Source: Pseudomonas putida (GTDB lineage Bacteria; Pseudomonadota; Gammaproteobacteria; Pseudomonadales; Pseudomonadaceae). From it: a stretch of DNA of 64,000 nucleotides. Below, in pieces: positions 22,335-36,862 of this stretch. Numbering within the stretch: position 1 is the stretch's first letter; the number at the start of each line of letters is the position of its first letter. The DNA lies in assembly GCF_016406145.1 (NCBI RefSeq), contig NZ_CP066306.1, positions 4,464,001 to 4,528,000 of the forward strand, given 5' to 3'. The notes beneath the pieces are model-generated. The model did not search any database. It had not been told where the DNA came from and saw only the letters and a list, made by a program, of their open reading frames with translations. A program made the translations under genes and the position numbers.

Positions 22335-23615
22335 TCAGCTCAAACCTTGCGCGTTCGTCGGAGGCTGCCAGTGGAGCTGGCAATCGGCCTGCGCCAATCG
22401 CGGCAGATTGGCCACTGCCAGCAAGCGCTCGCCACGATACAGCAGCGGTAGGCGCGGTCGCACGAAGTGCGGGACTTGCAACTCGTTGAGCAGGCGTTTG
22501 AGGTCGCGCTTGCCACGGCCTGGTATGTCCAGCACTTCCCCGCCCTTGCGGTAGGCGATGCGCAAATCGCCTACCGGGGCGCCCTGCTGGCTGACGCTGC
22601 CGTTCCCGGGCAATGGCAACGGGCTACCGGGCGTCTCCCAGCGCAACGTCCCGCCGACAGGCTGCAGCCAGTCACCACACAACCACCAGATCCGCCCGTG
22701 GCTGCGCTCAAGCTTGCCGTCGGTCAGCTGCCAGGCAGGTTGGGAATCGACTGCCGCATCTCGCAATGCCGCCCAACCGGCCCAATGCCGGGTATCGGGC
22801 AGACGGGTGCGCAGGCTCAACCAATATTGCAGGGCATTGCGCTGGCGGGCTGGCGACAGCGCCGCCAGGCTCGCGAGGTCAAGGGAGTCCAACCCCGACC
22901 AAATCGCAGGCGCCCCCTTCCGGGCCACGGCCAGGTCAGCCTGAGCCAGCTCATCGAGCAGACCGAGCGCCTCCCCCAGATGATCGGCACCACGAGCCAG
23001 GGCCTGGCTGGCCTTCGGCCAACGCTTCTGCAATAGCGGGAACACTTCTGCGCGCAAAAAATTGCGGGCGAAGGCCGTATCTGCGTTGGACGGGTCTTCG
23101 GCCCAGATCAGCCCATGGGTTTGAGCATATTCATGCAACTGCGCGCGAGACACGTTAAGCAGCGGCCTGACCACGTGGCCGCGACCCAACGGACGCTGCT
23201 GCGGCATCGCGGCCAGGCCACGCAGGCCGGCACCGCGCAGAAGCCGGAACAGCAAGGTTTCGGCCTGGTCATCACAGTGCTGCCCCGTGAAAAGGACGTC
23301 GCCCGCGCCAAGAACGGTCTCGAATGCCGCATACCGAGCATCGCGCGCAGCCTGCTCCAGGCTCGCCCCGGCAGGGACCTGAACGTGGATGACGGTGAGT
23401 TCGATGCCCAGCCGCTCACACACCGCGGTGCAATGGCCTGGCCAGGCATCGGCGGCAGGTTGCAGGCCGTGGTGGATGTGGATGGCATGGAGCGGCGGCG
23501 TTGCGTGGATGCGGGCGTAGTCGGCCAGCCAGTGCAGGAGGACGGTGGAGTCGAGGCCACCGGAAAAGGCGATGTACCAGGCAGGGGCATTGAGCCAAGG
23601 AGTGAGGTTGATCAT
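22335..23615 (-). CDS. tilS: tRNA(Ile)-lysidine synthase
   Basis: TilS attaches lysine to C34 of the tRNA-Ile with anticodon CAU, switching its reading from AUG to AUA; it is essential. The 426-residue protein has the PP-loop motif AFSGGLDSTVLLHW near residues 16-29, the HHGLQ motif, and a FTGQHCDDQAETLLFRLLRG segment near 109-128. The C-terminal substrate-binding domain is present. It lies between accA and pyrG as in other pseudomonads. Confidence 0.96.
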   Translation of the reverse strand: MINLTPWLNAPAWYIAFSGGLDSTVLLHWLADYARIHATPPLHAIHIHHGLQPAADAWPGHCTAVCERLGIELTVIHVQVPAGASLEQAARDARYAAFETVLGAGDVLFTGQHCDDQAETLLFRLLRGAGLRGLAAMPQQRPLGRGHVVRPLLNVSRAQLHEYAQTHGLIWAEDPSNADTAFARNFLRAEVFPLLQKRWPKASQALARGADHLGEALGLLDELAQADLAVARKGAPAIWSGLDSLDLASLAALSPARQRNALQYWLSLRTRLPDTRHWAGWAALRDAAVDSQPAWQLTDGKLERSHGRIWWLCGDWLQPVGGTLRWETPGSPLPLPGNGSVSQQGAPVGDLRIAYRKGGEVLDIPGRGKRDLKRLLNELQVPHFVRPRLPLLYRGERLLAVANLPRLAQADCQLHWQPPTNAQGLS

Positions 23616-23641
23616 TTGAGCCCCACGCGACTTGAAAGCGT

Positions 23642-23662
23642 TGGGGGCGCTTTGCGCCCCCA
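23642..23662. terminator. Hairpin downstream of accA
   Basis: TGGGGGCGC, loop TTT, GCGCCCCCA makes a nine-pair GC-rich stem between the accA stop and the tilS start. It lacks a T-tract, so it may be a weak or Rho-assisted terminator. Confidence 0.55.
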
Positions 23663-23670
23663 GTGGTGCA

Positions 23671-24618
23671 TCAGAGACCGTAGCTCATCAAGCGCTCATA
23701 ACGACGGGCCAGCAGCGTGTCATTATCGAGCTTGCCGAGCATGTCCAGCTGCTGAACCAGGTCAGCGCGAATGCTTTCGGACATCTGCGCCGGGTCACGG
23801 TGGGCGCCGCCCAGCGGTTCCTGGATGACCTTGTCGACGATGTTCAGGCTTTTCAGGCGCTCTGCGGTGATACCCATGGCTTCGGCAGCGTCCGCGGCCT
23901 TGTCTGCGGTCTTCCACAGGATCGAGGCGCAACCTTCCGGCGAGATCACCGAGTAAGTGGAGTATTGCAGCATGTTCAGCTGGTCACACACACCGATAGC
24001 CAGTGCACCACCGGAACCACCTTCACCGATGACGGTGGCGATGATCGGGGTCTTAAGGCGTGCCATGACACGCAGGTTCCAGGCGATCGCCTCGCTCTGG
24101 TTGCGTTCTTCTGCGTCGATGCCTGGGTATGCGCCCGGGGTATCGATGAAGGTCAGGATAGGCATCTTGAAGCGCTCGGCCATTTCCATCAGGCGGCAAG
24201 CCTTGCGGTAGCCTTCAGGACGCGGCATGCCGAAGTTGCGGCGAACCTTTTCGCGCACTTCGCGACCCTTCTGGTGGCCGATGACCATGACCGGCTTGCC
24301 ATCCAGGCGCGCGGTACCACCGACGATGGCAGCATCGTCAGAGAAGTGACGGTCGCCGTGCAGCTCTTCGAACTCGGTGAAGATGTGCTCCAGGTAGTCC
24401 AGGGTGTACGGACGCCGCGGGTGACGGGCCAGGCGGGCGATCTGCCAGCTGGTCAGGTTGCCGAAGATGCTTTCGGTCAAGGTGTTGCTCTTGTCCTGCA
24501 GACGGGCAATTTCATCGCTGATGTTCAGCGAGTTGTCGTTACCCACCAAACGCAGCCCTTCGATCTTGGCTTGCAGGTCGGCAATCGGCTGTTCGAAATC
24601 GAGAAAATTCGGGTTCAT
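23671..24618 (-). CDS. accA: Acetyl-CoA carboxylase carboxyltransferase alpha subunit
   Basis: AccA, with AccD, transfers carboxyl from biotin to acetyl-CoA to form malonyl-CoA, the first step of fatty-acid synthesis. The 315-residue protein begins [16 protein letters not shown] and contains the family segments [19 protein letters not shown] and [10 protein letters not shown], plus the oxyanion-forming [13 protein letters not shown] chose the ATG at 24618 over 24624 to match the usual length. Confidence 0.97.
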   Translation of the reverse strand: MNPNFLDFEQPIADLQAKIEGLRLVGNDNSLNISDEIARLQDKSNTLTESIFGNLTSWQIARLARHPRRPYTLDYLEHIFTEFEELHGDRHFSDDAAIVGGTARLDGKPVMVIGHQKGREVREKVRRNFGMPRPEGYRKACRLMEMAERFKMPILTFIDTPGAYPGIDAEERNQSEAIAWNLRVMARLKTPIIATVIGEGGSGGALAIGVCDQLNMLQYSTYSVISPEGCASILWKTADKAADAAEAMGITAERLKSLNIVDKVIQEPLGGAHRDPAQMSESIRADLVQQLDMLGKLDNDTLLARRYERLMSYGL

Positions 24619-24723
24619 AGTCATCCGTCTTGGGTCTACGGCCAGGCGGCCGGCCGGTTGATCCGTTTGGCGCCCTACCTTAAGGGATCAGGCGCATTCA
24701 GGTCGAGATTAAATTTCGTCGGT

Positions 24724-28248
<3,525 letters not shown>

Positions 28249-28337
28249 GGAAGATCCTGTAGCAGTGCTGAACGACAAGGGCGGGATTGTAGCGTAAAAG
28301 CGAGGGGGTTTTGGGGCCGCAAGGCGACCCCGACATG

Positions 28338-28961
28338 CTAGATCAGAGAATCGGTAATGCCTTCGCGGGCTTCCCAGGCGGCACGTACCGGCGCAAAGGA
28401 GCGCCGATGAATGGGCGTGGGCCCGAGCCGGGCCAAAGCTTCAAGGTGTACCGGTGTCGGATACCCCTTGTGCCCGCCCATCCCATAACCCGGGTAGATC
28501 AGCTCGAATGCGCTCATCTCGCGATCACGGGTCACTTTGGCCAGGATCGACGCTGCAGCGATGGCTGGCACCTGACTATCCCCCTTGATAACCGGAGCAG
28601 CCGGCACCGACAGTTTGGGGCAGCGGTTACCGTCGATCAGTGCAAGCTTGGGTGTGACACTCAAGCCCTCCACTGCACGCTGCATGGCCAGCATGGTGGC
28701 CTGAAGAATGTTCAGCCGATCGATTTCCTCGACCTCGGCGCGCGCGATGCAAAAGCTCAGGGCTTTGGCACAGATCTCGTCGAACAGCGCTTCGCGCTTG
28801 GCTTCGGTGAGTTTCTTCGAGTCGTTGAGGCCGAGGATAGGCCGCGCCGGGTCAAGAATCACCGCCGCTGTCACGACCGCCCCGCACAGCGGGCCTCGCC
28901 CGACTTCGTCGACACCGGCAACCAGGTCCTCGACCAGGTTGAAATCCAGTCCTATCTGCAT
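28338..28961 (-). CDS. rnhB: Ribonuclease HII
   Basis: RNase HII cleaves the RNA strand of hybrids and removes single ribonucleotides from DNA. The 207-residue protein has the acidic active site in [13 protein letters not shown] (Asp-Glu pair near 18-19) and the conserved [13 protein letters not shown] and [20 protein letters not shown] motifs. The ATG at 28961 is one base after the lpxB stop. Confidence 0.97.
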   Translation of the reverse strand: MQIGLDFNLVEDLVAGVDEVGRGPLCGAVVTAAVILDPARPILGLNDSKKLTEAKREALFDEICAKALSFCIARAEVEEIDRLNILQATMLAMQRAVEGLSVTPKLALIDGNRCPKLSVPAAPVIKGDSQVPAIAAASILAKVTRDREMSAFELIYPGYGMGGHKGYPTPVHLEALARLGPTPIHRRSFAPVRAAWEAREGITDSLI

Positions 28962-28962
28962 G

Positions 28963-30090
28963 TCAGCGGTCCTTGAGCAAAGCCAGCACCGCGTCGGCTG
29001 CCTGGTTGGAGGCGTCGCGGCGCAGGGTACGGTGAATCTCATCGAAGCGTTCGGTCTGCTGCCTGCCATCGGCCACCAGGGGGGCAAGGGTTTGCGCCAG
29101 GGCTTCGCTGGTGGCGGCATCCTGCAGCAACTCTGGCACCAACTCGCGCTGGGCGAGCAAGTTGGGCAACGACACGTAGGGGCTTTTCACCAGACGCTTG
29201 AGAATCCAGTAGGTCAGTGGCGCGAGGCGATAGGCAACGACCATGGGGCGCTTGTACAGCATGGCCTCCAGGGTGGCGGTACCCGACGCGATCAGCACCG
29301 CATCACAGGCAGCCAGCGCCTGATGCGACTGGCCATCAAGCAGCGTCAGAGGCAATTCACGACCTTCAAGCATCTGTTCGAGCTGTGCCCGCCGCGCTCC
29401 ATTGGCGCATGGCAATACAAAGTGCACACCGGGTATCAGTTCGACCAAGCGCTGCGCCGCATCCAGGAACAACGCACCCAGGCGCCCGACTTCCCCGCCA
29501 CGGCTGCCAGGCATCAGGGCAACCACCGGCCCTGCATCAAGCCCCAGCGCCATGCGCGCAGCCTGCCGATCCGCAGCCAACGGTATGGTATCGGCCAACG
29601 GATGGCCGACGAACCTTACCGGCACACCCTGCTCTTCATAGAAGCGTGCTTCGAATGGCAGCAGCGTCAGCATCAGATCGCAGCCTTCACGAATCTTTAG
29701 TACCCGCTTCTGCCGCCATGCCCAGACTGACGGGCTGACGTAATGCACGGTCTTGATACCGGCTTGGCGCAGCTTCAATTCGATATTGAGGGTGAAGTCA
29801 GGTGCGTCGATGCCAATGAACACATCGGGCTTCTCGGCGATCAAGGTCTGGATCAGTGCCTTGCGCCGCTTGAGCAGCTCGCGCAGGCGCCCAAGGACTT
29901 CGACCAGGCCCATTACCGCCAGACGTTCCATCGGGAAATACGACTGCATGCCCTCGGCTTCCATCAGTGGGCCGCCGACGCCGATGAAACGCACCTGTGG
30001 ATGACGCGCCTTCAAGGCGCGCATCAGACCGGAACCGAGAATATCGCCGCTGGCCTCACCCGCGACCAGGGCTACGCAAAGTTGCGCCAT
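28963..30090 (-). CDS. lpxB: Lipid-A-disaccharide synthase
   Basis: LpxB condenses UDP-diacylglucosamine with lipid X to form the lipid A disaccharide at the inner membrane. The 375-residue GT19 protein shows the N-terminal [11 protein letters not shown] motif (9-19), [12 protein letters not shown] near 94, and [12 protein letters not shown] near 194. It lies one base after lpxA in the lpxD-fabZ-lpxA-lpxB-rnhB order. Confidence 0.98.
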   Translation of the reverse strand: MAQLCVALVAGEASGDILGSGLMRALKARHPQVRFIGVGGPLMEAEGMQSYFPMERLAVMGLVEVLGRLRELLKRRKALIQTLIAEKPDVFIGIDAPDFTLNIELKLRQAGIKTVHYVSPSVWAWRQKRVLKIREGCDLMLTLLPFEARFYEEQGVPVRFVGHPLADTIPLAADRQAARMALGLDAGPVVALMPGSRGGEVGRLGALFLDAAQRLVELIPGVHFVLPCANGARRAQLEQMLEGRELPLTLLDGQSHQALAACDAVLIASGTATLEAMLYKRPMVVAYRLAPLTYWILKRLVKSPYVSLPNLLAQRELVPELLQDAATSEALAQTLAPLVADGRQQTERFDEIHRTLRRDASNQAADAVLALLKDR

Positions 30091-30091
30091 G

Positions 30092-30868
30092 TCAGCGGGT
30101 AATGCCGCGAGCAGAATTCACGATCGACTGACGGAACAAGTCGACCTCTGGATGTTTGCCTGCCAACTCATCCAGCTCTTTGACCGCTTCTTCAACGGTC
30201 AGGCCCTGGCGGTAGACGATCTTGTAGGAACGACGCAGGGCATGGATAACCTCGTCGCTGAAACCGCGACGGCGCATGCCTTCGAAGTTCATGCTGCGGG
30301 CTTCGGCGGGGCTGCCAAATACCGTGACGAATGCCGGAACATCCTTGCCGATCGCCGTGCCCATGCCGGAGAAGGCATGCGCGCCGATGTGGCAGTACTG
30401 GTGCACCAGGGTGAAACCGGACAGGATCGCCCAGTCACCCACATGCACATGCCCGGCCAGCGCAGTGTTGTTCACCAGGATGCAATGGTTACCGATGACA
30501 CTGTCATGGCCGATGTGGGCGTAGGCCATGATCAGGTTGTGGTCACCCAGCGTGGTTTCAGCGCGATCCTGAACCGTGCCACGGTGAATGGTCACACCCT
30601 CGCGAATCACGTTGTGGTCACCGATCACCAGCCGCGTTGGTTCACCTTTGTACTTCAGGTCCGGGGTGTCTTCGCCGATCGAGGAAAACTGGTAGATGCG
30701 ATTGTGCTTGCCGATCCGGGTTGGGCCCTTGAGCACCACGTGAGGACCAATGACGGTACCCTCCCCGATTTCAACATCAGGACCAACGATCGACCACGGG
30801 CCCACCTCGACGCCATCGGCCAGTTTGGCCGACGGATCGATGATCGCCCGCGGATCAATCGAATTCAT
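30092..30868 (-). CDS. lpxA: UDP-N-acetylglucosamine acyltransferase
   Basis: LpxA transfers a 3-hydroxyacyl chain to UDP-GlcNAc, the first lipid A step. The 258-residue protein is a left-handed beta helix of hexapeptide repeats over the first 190 residues, with the catalytic histidine in the [18 protein letters not shown] segment (near 122-139), then a helical tail. Its ATG overlaps the fabZ stop (ATGA). Confidence 0.98.
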
Positions 30869-31305
30869 AGCTCGCGTTCCGCACAGGTGATCTCAGCCGA
30901 GCACACTGGCTTACCATCGACCAGTGCCCGGCACTCGAACTTCCAGATGGTCTTCTTACGGCCGATGAACTTGGCCTCCAGCACCAGCTGGTCGCCGGGC
31001 AGGACGGGCTGACGGAAACGCAGCTTGTCGGAACCTACGAAGTAATAGAGCGTGCCGTCGGCCGGCTTGGCATCGAGCATCTTGAAACCGAGAATGCCTG
31101 CAGCCTGTGCCATGGCCTCGATGATCAGCACGCCTGGCATCACCGGGTGTTCCGGGAAATGCCCGTTGAAGAACGGCTCGTTGATGCTGACATTCTTGTA
31201 GGCACGAATGCTCTGGGCCTCGAAGTCCAGATCCGTTACACGATCCACCAACAGGAAAGGGTAACGGTGAGGCAGGTATTCGCGAATCTCGTTGATGTCC
31301 ATCAT
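30865..31305 (-). CDS. fabZ: (3R)-hydroxyacyl-ACP dehydratase
   Basis: FabZ dehydrates 3-hydroxyacyl-ACP in fatty-acid elongation, competing with LpxA for the 3-hydroxyacyl pool. The 146-residue hot-dog fold protein has the catalytic His in [20 protein letters not shown]. The start is [17 protein letters not shown] at 31305; the frame extends further upstream but without family similarity. It is coupled to lpxA. Confidence 0.97.
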
Positions 31306-31418
31306 TTCGGGGGGAAGCCTGTAATAAGAATAGGGAGCGCAGGTGCTGACCACACGCTCCTTTTGCAATCCAAAGAGGAGCCAGCTAGCGACTGTTCACT
31401 CTTGCTCAGGAAATGGTA

Positions 31419-32474
31419 TCAGCCTTCTGATGTCGGCTGGCCACCTGAGGTCACGGTATCGACACGTTTTTCCAGCTGCTGGAGACGTTTGGACATGTCA
31501 TCCAGCTGGCGGATACGCGCAGCGCTCTTGCGCCAGTCAGCCAGTGGCTGCATGGCAGTGCCGGAAGAATACGCACCCGGTTCGGTGATCGAACGGGTGA
31601 CCATGGTCATCCCGGAAACGAATACGTTGTCGCAGACATCAATGTGCCCCACCATGCCGACGCCACCGGCAATGGTGCAGTGTTTGCCAATGCGCGTGCT
31701 GCCGGAAATCCCGACGCAGGCAGCCATGGCCGTGTGCTCACCGATCTGCACGTTGTGAGCGATCTGGATCTGGTTGTCGAGCTTGACGCCGTCGGCGATC
31801 CGCGTGTCGGACAACGCGCCCCGGTCGACAGCGGTGTTCACACCGATTTCGACGTCATCACCTATGGTGACACCGCCGATCTGGGCGATCTTGCGCCATA
31901 CGCCCTTCTCGTTGGCAAAGCCGAAGCCCTCACCACCGATCACCGCGCCAGACTGGATGACCACGCGCTTGCCTATGGTCACGTCGTGATACAGCGTGAC
32001 CCGCGGTGCCAGCCAGCCACCCTCACCAACCACACAACGGGCGCCGATCACGCAATGCGCACCGATGCTGACGTTGGCGCCAATGCGTGCGCCACTCTCG
32101 ATGACCACGAACGGCCCAATGCTGGCACTGGCATCCACCTGCGCATCCTCGGCAACCACGGCGCTGGGATGAATTCCCGCTACAGCCTTGGGCTTGGGAT
32201 CGAACAGGTGGGAAATGCGCGCGTAGGCCAGGTACGGGTCCGCCACGATCAGCGCATTGCCGGCAAAGCCTTCGGCATCTGCAGCCTGCAGCAGCACCGC
32301 TGCTGCCTGGCAGTTATCCAGGTATTTGCGGTACTGCTTGTTGGCGAGAAAGCTCAACTGACCGGGGCCGGCCTCCTGCAAGGTGGCCAGACCGGTGATC
32401 TGCAGCGCCTCGGAGCCTTTGAGAGTGGCCCCGAGGGCCTCGGCCAACTGGCCGAGCGTCATGGTCACGGTCAT
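31419..32474 (-). CDS. lpxD: UDP-3-O-acylglucosamine N-acyltransferase
   Basis: LpxD adds the N-linked hydroxyacyl chain in the third lipid A step. The 351-residue protein has an N-terminal uridine-binding domain ([11 protein letters not shown]), a hexapeptide-repeat beta helix, and the catalytic histidine region [19 protein letters not shown] near 228-246. The C-terminal tail forms a short coiled coil ([19 protein letters not shown]). It is 113 bases from fabZ and one base from the skp gene. Confidence 0.97.
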
Positions 32475-32475
32475 A

Positions 32476-32979
32476 TCAACGGGCTTGGTTCATGCGCTCG
32501 ATGACTTGGCGGGTGATGTCGTACTGAGGCTTGACATCAATGACCGCGCCACGCTCGAGGACCAGGTCGTAACCGCCTTTCTTGATCACTTCCTCGACAG
32601 CGCCGTCGAGCTTGGGCTTGAGCTGCTTGAGCATGTCGCGGTCAGCAACCGCCTTGGCTTCATTCAGTTCCTTGGACTGGAACTGGAAGTCACGGGCCTT
32701 TTGCTTGAATTCAAGCTCCAGGCGCTCACGCTCCGGCTGGGCCATCTTGTCGCCGCCTTTGATCAAGCGGTCCTGAATGCCTTTGGCGCTGCTTTCCAGG
32801 GTCTTGAGCTTGGTCAGCTGCGGGCCGAACTTCTTCTCGGCATCCACCGCGTATTTCTTGGCGGCATCAGATTCGAGCAACGCCATCTGATAGTTCAGCA
32901 CGGCAACCTTCATTTCGGCGAAAGCCGGGGTGGCGACCAGCGCCGCGGCCAGTAAGGCCAGTTGAGTCAACTTACGCAC
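32476..32979 (-). CDS. skp: Periplasmic chaperone Skp/OmpH
   Basis: Skp holds unfolded outer-membrane proteins in the periplasm on the way to the BAM complex. The 167-residue protein has a signal peptide ([15 protein letters not shown], cleavage after residue 21), then [14 protein letters not shown] and a long charged coiled coil (tentacles). It starts at a GTG (32979) with AGGAG well placed upstream. It lies between bamA and lpxD as usual. Confidence 0.95.
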
Positions 32980-33023
32980 GATGCACTCCTGGATAAACCG
33001 TTGTCGTTAAGCAAGGGCCGACC

Positions 33024-35378
33024 TTAGAAGGTCTGGCCCAGAGAGAATTGGAACACCTGGGTATCGGCATCGTCCGGCTTCTTGACCGGCATTGCCAGGC
33101 TGAAGCTCAACGGGCCCAGCGCGGTGATCCAGGTCACACCCAGGCCCACGGAGCTGGCCATGTCCGAGAAACCGACCTTGGCGCAGTCAGGCTTGGAACC
33201 GCAATTGGTGTCGAACACGTTACCCACATCCCAGAACACGGAGGTGCGCAGCGAACGCTGGTCCTTCACGAACGGCAGCGGGAACAACAGCTCTACGCCA
33301 CCTTGCACCAGGACGTTGCCACCGAACGGCAGTGGGTCTTGGTCCGGGTCCAACTCAGTGCCGGGCCTGTTAGCTGCACCTGTGCTGGGCGTACTACGTG
33401 GGCCCAGGCTGCTGTCCTTGAAGCCGCGAACGGAGTTGAAGCCACCCGCATAGTAGTTCTCGTAGAACGGCAGGCCCGAAGTACCACCGTAACCATCACC
33501 ATAGCCCAGTTCGGTATGCAGACGCAGGGTGTACTCGTTGTTGATCGGCTTGAACAGCTGGCCGCGGTAATCAAGCTTGTAGAACGACAGATCGCTACCC
33601 GGAATCGTCGATTCCAGGGTCAGGCTCTGGGAGTGACCACGGGTTGCCAGCACGCCCTTGTTCAAGGTCGACTCGGACCAACCGATCGACGCCTTGAAGT
33701 TCAGGAAGTTATCACCCTCTTGATCGAGGAAGTCGAAGATCTCGTCAACGGTATAACGACCGGTCTTGATTTTGTCCTGCTGCACGCTGAGGCCGTAAGT
33801 CAGACGCGAGGTTTCACTGATCGGGTAGCCAAGGCTGACGCCTGCACCCAGGCTGTCGACCGCATAGCTGGCCACGTCAACGTCAAGGTCGTCGTAGTCG
33901 GTGCTGCGGTAGAACGCGTTGTAACCCAGGCTGACGCCGTCGGCAGTGAAGTAGGGGTCAACGAAACCGAAGTTGTAGCGGGTCTGGTATTCCGAACGGG
34001 TCAGACCGATGGAAACCTTGTTACCGGTACCGAGGAAGTTGGTCTGGCTGATCGAACCGCCCAGGATCAGGCCGGCGCTCTGGGCGAAGCCCACGCTGGC
34101 GGTGATCGAGCCGGATGCCTGCTCTTCGACACTGTAGTTGACGTCGACCTGGTCGTCGGTGCCCGGCACTGGCGGGGTCTCGACGTTGACTTCCTTGAAG
34201 AAGCCGAGGCGCTCCAGGCGGGTCTTGGACTGGTCGATCAGGTAGGTCGAAGCCCAGCCGCCTTCCATCTGGCGCATTTCGCGGCGCAGCACTTCGTCTT
34301 CGGTCTTGGTGTTGCCGCGGTAGTTGATGCGGTTGACGTAGGCACGCTTGCCCGGGTCGACCACGAACATGATGTCGACGGTGTGGTCTTCGTCATTGGG
34401 CTGTGGCACGCCGTTGACGTTGGCGAAGGTATAACCTTCGTTACCCAAACGGCGGGTGATCAGCTCGGAAGTGGTGGTCATCACCTTGCGCGAGAACACC
34501 TGGCCCGGCTGCACCAGCAGCAGCGACTTGACCTGGTCTTCCGGCACCTTCAGGTCACCCGACAGCTTCACGTCACGAACGGTGTACTTTTCGCCTTCGT
34601 TGACGTTGACGGTGATGTAGACGTGCTTCTTGTCCGGGGTGATCGACACCTGGGTGGAAGCGATGTCCATGTTGATGTAGCCGCGGTCCAGGTAGTAGGA
34701 ACGCAGGCGCTCCAGGTCACCGGAGAGTTTCTCGCGGGCGTACTTGTCGTCATTCTTGAAGAACGACAGCCAGTTGGTGGTCTTGAGCTCGAACAGCTGC
34801 GCCAGCTCTTCATCGTCGAACACGGTGTTGCCGACGACGTTGATGTGCTGGATGGCAGCGACGGTGCCTTCGTTGATCTTGATCTTCAGGGCAACCCGGT
34901 TGCGCGGTTGCGGCACCACCTCGGCATCGACCTCGGCCGAGTAGCGGCCCTGGGCCACGTACTGGCGCTGCAGTTCGTTACGCACGCCTTCGAGGGTGGC
35001 ACGCTGGAAGATCTCGCCTTCGGCCAGGCCCGACTGTTTCAGGCCCTTCATCAGGTCTTCGGTGCTGATCGCCTTGTTGCCTTCGATCTCGATGCTCGAC
35101 ACCGACGGGCGCTCGACCACGTTGATGATCAGGACATCGCCGTCGCGGTTCAGCTGGATATCCTGGAAGAAGCCGGTCTTGAACAGCGAGCGGGTCGACT
35201 CCACCAGGCGCCGATCATCGGCCTGATCGCCCACGTTCAGGGGCAAGGCACCGAAAACGCTGCCGGCGGATACCCGCTGCAGGCCGTTGACACGAATATC
35301 GGAGATGGTGAAGGACTCGGCGTGAACTTCAGCGATCATCAATGCGGAGAGGACCGCAGTTAGCAGCAGACGTTTCAT
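33024..35378 (-). CDS. bamA: Outer-membrane assembly factor BamA
   Basis: BamA is the essential core of the beta-barrel assembly machine. The 784-residue precursor has a signal peptide (cleavage after VHA, residue 20), five POTRA domains to about residue 420 (each with a pattern such as SFTISDIRVNGLQRV), and a 16-strand barrel ending in a C-terminal phenylalanine (FSLGQTF). The VRGF motif in NSVRGFKDSSLG marks the conserved L6 loop. The long loop after it (PSTGAANRPGTELD) is likely surface-exposed and strain-variable. Confidence 0.98.
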   Translation of the reverse strand: MKRLLLTAVLSALMIAEVHAESFTISDIRVNGLQRVSAGSVFGALPLNVGDQADDRRLVESTRSLFKTGFFQDIQLNRDGDVLIINVVERPSVSSIEIEGNKAISTEDLMKGLKQSGLAEGEIFQRATLEGVRNELQRQYVAQGRYSAEVDAEVVPQPRNRVALKIKINEGTVAAIQHINVVGNTVFDDEELAQLFELKTTNWLSFFKNDDKYAREKLSGDLERLRSYYLDRGYINMDIASTQVSITPDKKHVYITVNVNEGEKYTVRDVKLSGDLKVPEDQVKSLLLVQPGQVFSRKVMTTTSELITRRLGNEGYTFANVNGVPQPNDEDHTVDIMFVVDPGKRAYVNRINYRGNTKTEDEVLRREMRQMEGGWASTYLIDQSKTRLERLGFFKEVNVETPPVPGTDDQVDVNYSVEEQASGSITASVGFAQSAGLILGGSISQTNFLGTGNKVSIGLTRSEYQTRYNFGFVDPYFTADGVSLGYNAFYRSTDYDDLDVDVASYAVDSLGAGVSLGYPISETSRLTYGLSVQQDKIKTGRYTVDEIFDFLDQEGDNFLNFKASIGWSESTLNKGVLATRGHSQSLTLESTIPGSDLSFYKLDYRGQLFKPINNEYTLRLHTELGYGDGYGGTSGLPFYENYYAGGFNSVRGFKDSSLGPRSTPSTGAANRPGTELDPDQDPLPFGGNVLVQGGVELLFPLPFVKDQRSLRTSVFWDVGNVFDTNCGSKPDCAKVGFSDMASSVGLGVTWITALGPLSFSLAMPVKKPDDADTQVFQFSLGQTF

Positions 35379-35448
35379 GAAGTCCTTTTATTCCAACTGG
35401 CAATAAACAACCTGCCGCAAATGGCGGCAGGTTTGCAATGCGAAGCTT

Positions 35449-36801
35449 TTATAGTCGACCCAGATCGTTGATCAGGGCGAGCAACATCACCCCTATGACC
35501 AAACTGATACCGATCTGGACCCCCCAACCTTGAACCCGATCCGACAATGGACGACCGCGCGCCCACTCGACCAGGTAAAACAGCAAATGCCCCCCATCCA
35601 ACACTGGAATGGGCAGCAGGTTAAGAACCCCCAGGCTAATGCTCAGGTAGGCAAGGAAATTCAGGAAATCCCCCACGCCGGACTGGGCTGAAGCGCCCGC
35701 CACTTTAGCAATGGTTATCGGTCCGCTCAAGTTTTTTACCGAGAGCTCACCGAACAGCATTTTCTTCAGGGATTCGAGGGTCAGAACGCTCATGTTCCAC
35801 GTCCGGGAAAGGCCCTCGCCTACCGCGTCCAGCGGACCATAGCTGACCTCACGAAGCATGCCGGCAGGCCACTCGCCGCTTTTCACCCCGGCCCCCAGGT
35901 AACCACCGGCAGCCTCGCCCTCACCTTTTCGAGCCAGTGTTACCGGTACATCCAGCGCCGTACCGTCGCGCTCGATACGCACCACGACCCTGGCTTCAGG
36001 GCGGGCGCGCACGCTATCGACAACCTGCTGCCAGTCACTCAAGGCCAACCCATCGATACTCAACAGCCTGTCACCGGTTTTCAGACCGGCAGCCGCCGCT
36101 GGCCCTTTGGGATCGATCTCGGCCAGCACGGGCGCCACTACCGGGCGCCATGGCCGCAGCCCAAGCGACTGAATCGGATCAGGCTCGTCTGCACCTTTGA
36201 GCCAGCTGTCGAGCTTGACCTGCAACTGACGTTCAGCGCTTGAGCCCTCATCGCGCACGCCAACCTGCAATGTTCCGCTTTCGCCCAGGCGACGAACCAA
36301 TTGCAGATTGACGGCCGACCAGCCACTGGTCGCCTTGCCATCGATGGAAACAATTTCCTGGCCGGCAACCAGGCCAGCCGATGCTGCCAGGCTGCCAGGC
36401 TCTACCGCACCGATGACCGGACGGATCTGTTGGGTACCGAGCATCGCCAGCAACCAGAAGAAAACGATGGCCAGCAGGAAGTTGGCTATCGGACCGGCGG
36501 CGACGATGGCGATGCGCTGGCGAACCGATTTGCGATTGAAGGACTGGTCGGCCAGCGCTAGCGGTACTTCGCCTTCACGCTCGTCGAGCATCTTGACGTA
36601 ACCACCCAAAGGAATAGCCGCCACCACGAACTCGGTACCGTGGCGGTCATGCCAGCGCAACAGCCCGGGGCCGAAGCCCACGGAAAAGCGCAGCACCTTG
36701 ACACCGCAACGCCGGGCCACCCAGAAGTGACCGAATTCGTGGAAAGTGACCAGTACACCCAAGGCCACCAGGGTGCCGATAATCATGTACAGCGCAGTCA
36801 T
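35449..36801 (-). CDS. rseP: Site-2 protease RseP/MucP
   Basis: RseP cleaves the membrane anti-sigma factor in the envelope-stress (AlgU/sigmaE) cascade. The 450-residue protein has the zinc motif HEFGH at 21-25 in the first membrane helix, two PDZ domains (AVEPGSLAASAGLVAG and IDPKGPAAAAGLKTG), and the second metal site in NLLPIPVLDGGHLLFY near 394-409. It is placed between bamA and dxr as usual. Confidence 0.97.
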   Translation of the reverse strand: MTALYMIIGTLVALGVLVTFHEFGHFWVARRCGVKVLRFSVGFGPGLLRWHDRHGTEFVVAAIPLGGYVKMLDEREGEVPLALADQSFNRKSVRQRIAIVAAGPIANFLLAIVFFWLLAMLGTQQIRPVIGAVEPGSLAASAGLVAGQEIVSIDGKATSGWSAVNLQLVRRLGESGTLQVGVRDEGSSAERQLQVKLDSWLKGADEPDPIQSLGLRPWRPVVAPVLAEIDPKGPAAAAGLKTGDRLLSIDGLALSDWQQVVDSVRARPEARVVVRIERDGTALDVPVTLARKGEGEAAGGYLGAGVKSGEWPAGMLREVSYGPLDAVGEGLSRTWNMSVLTLESLKKMLFGELSVKNLSGPITIAKVAGASAQSGVGDFLNFLAYLSISLGVLNLLPIPVLDGGHLLFYLVEWARGRPLSDRVQGWGVQIGISLVIGVMLLALINDLGRL

Positions 36802-36862
36802 GTCTTTCTCCGAATGACGTTCAGCGGAACGACTTCTCGCACATCTTCTGGGCCGGGCAGCA

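Noticed and set aside
33048..35363. A 771-codon open frame opposite bamA
   Set aside because: Shadow of bamA; GC-rich third positions keep the antisense frame open. The bamA strand has full domain structure, and this one has no recognisable family.
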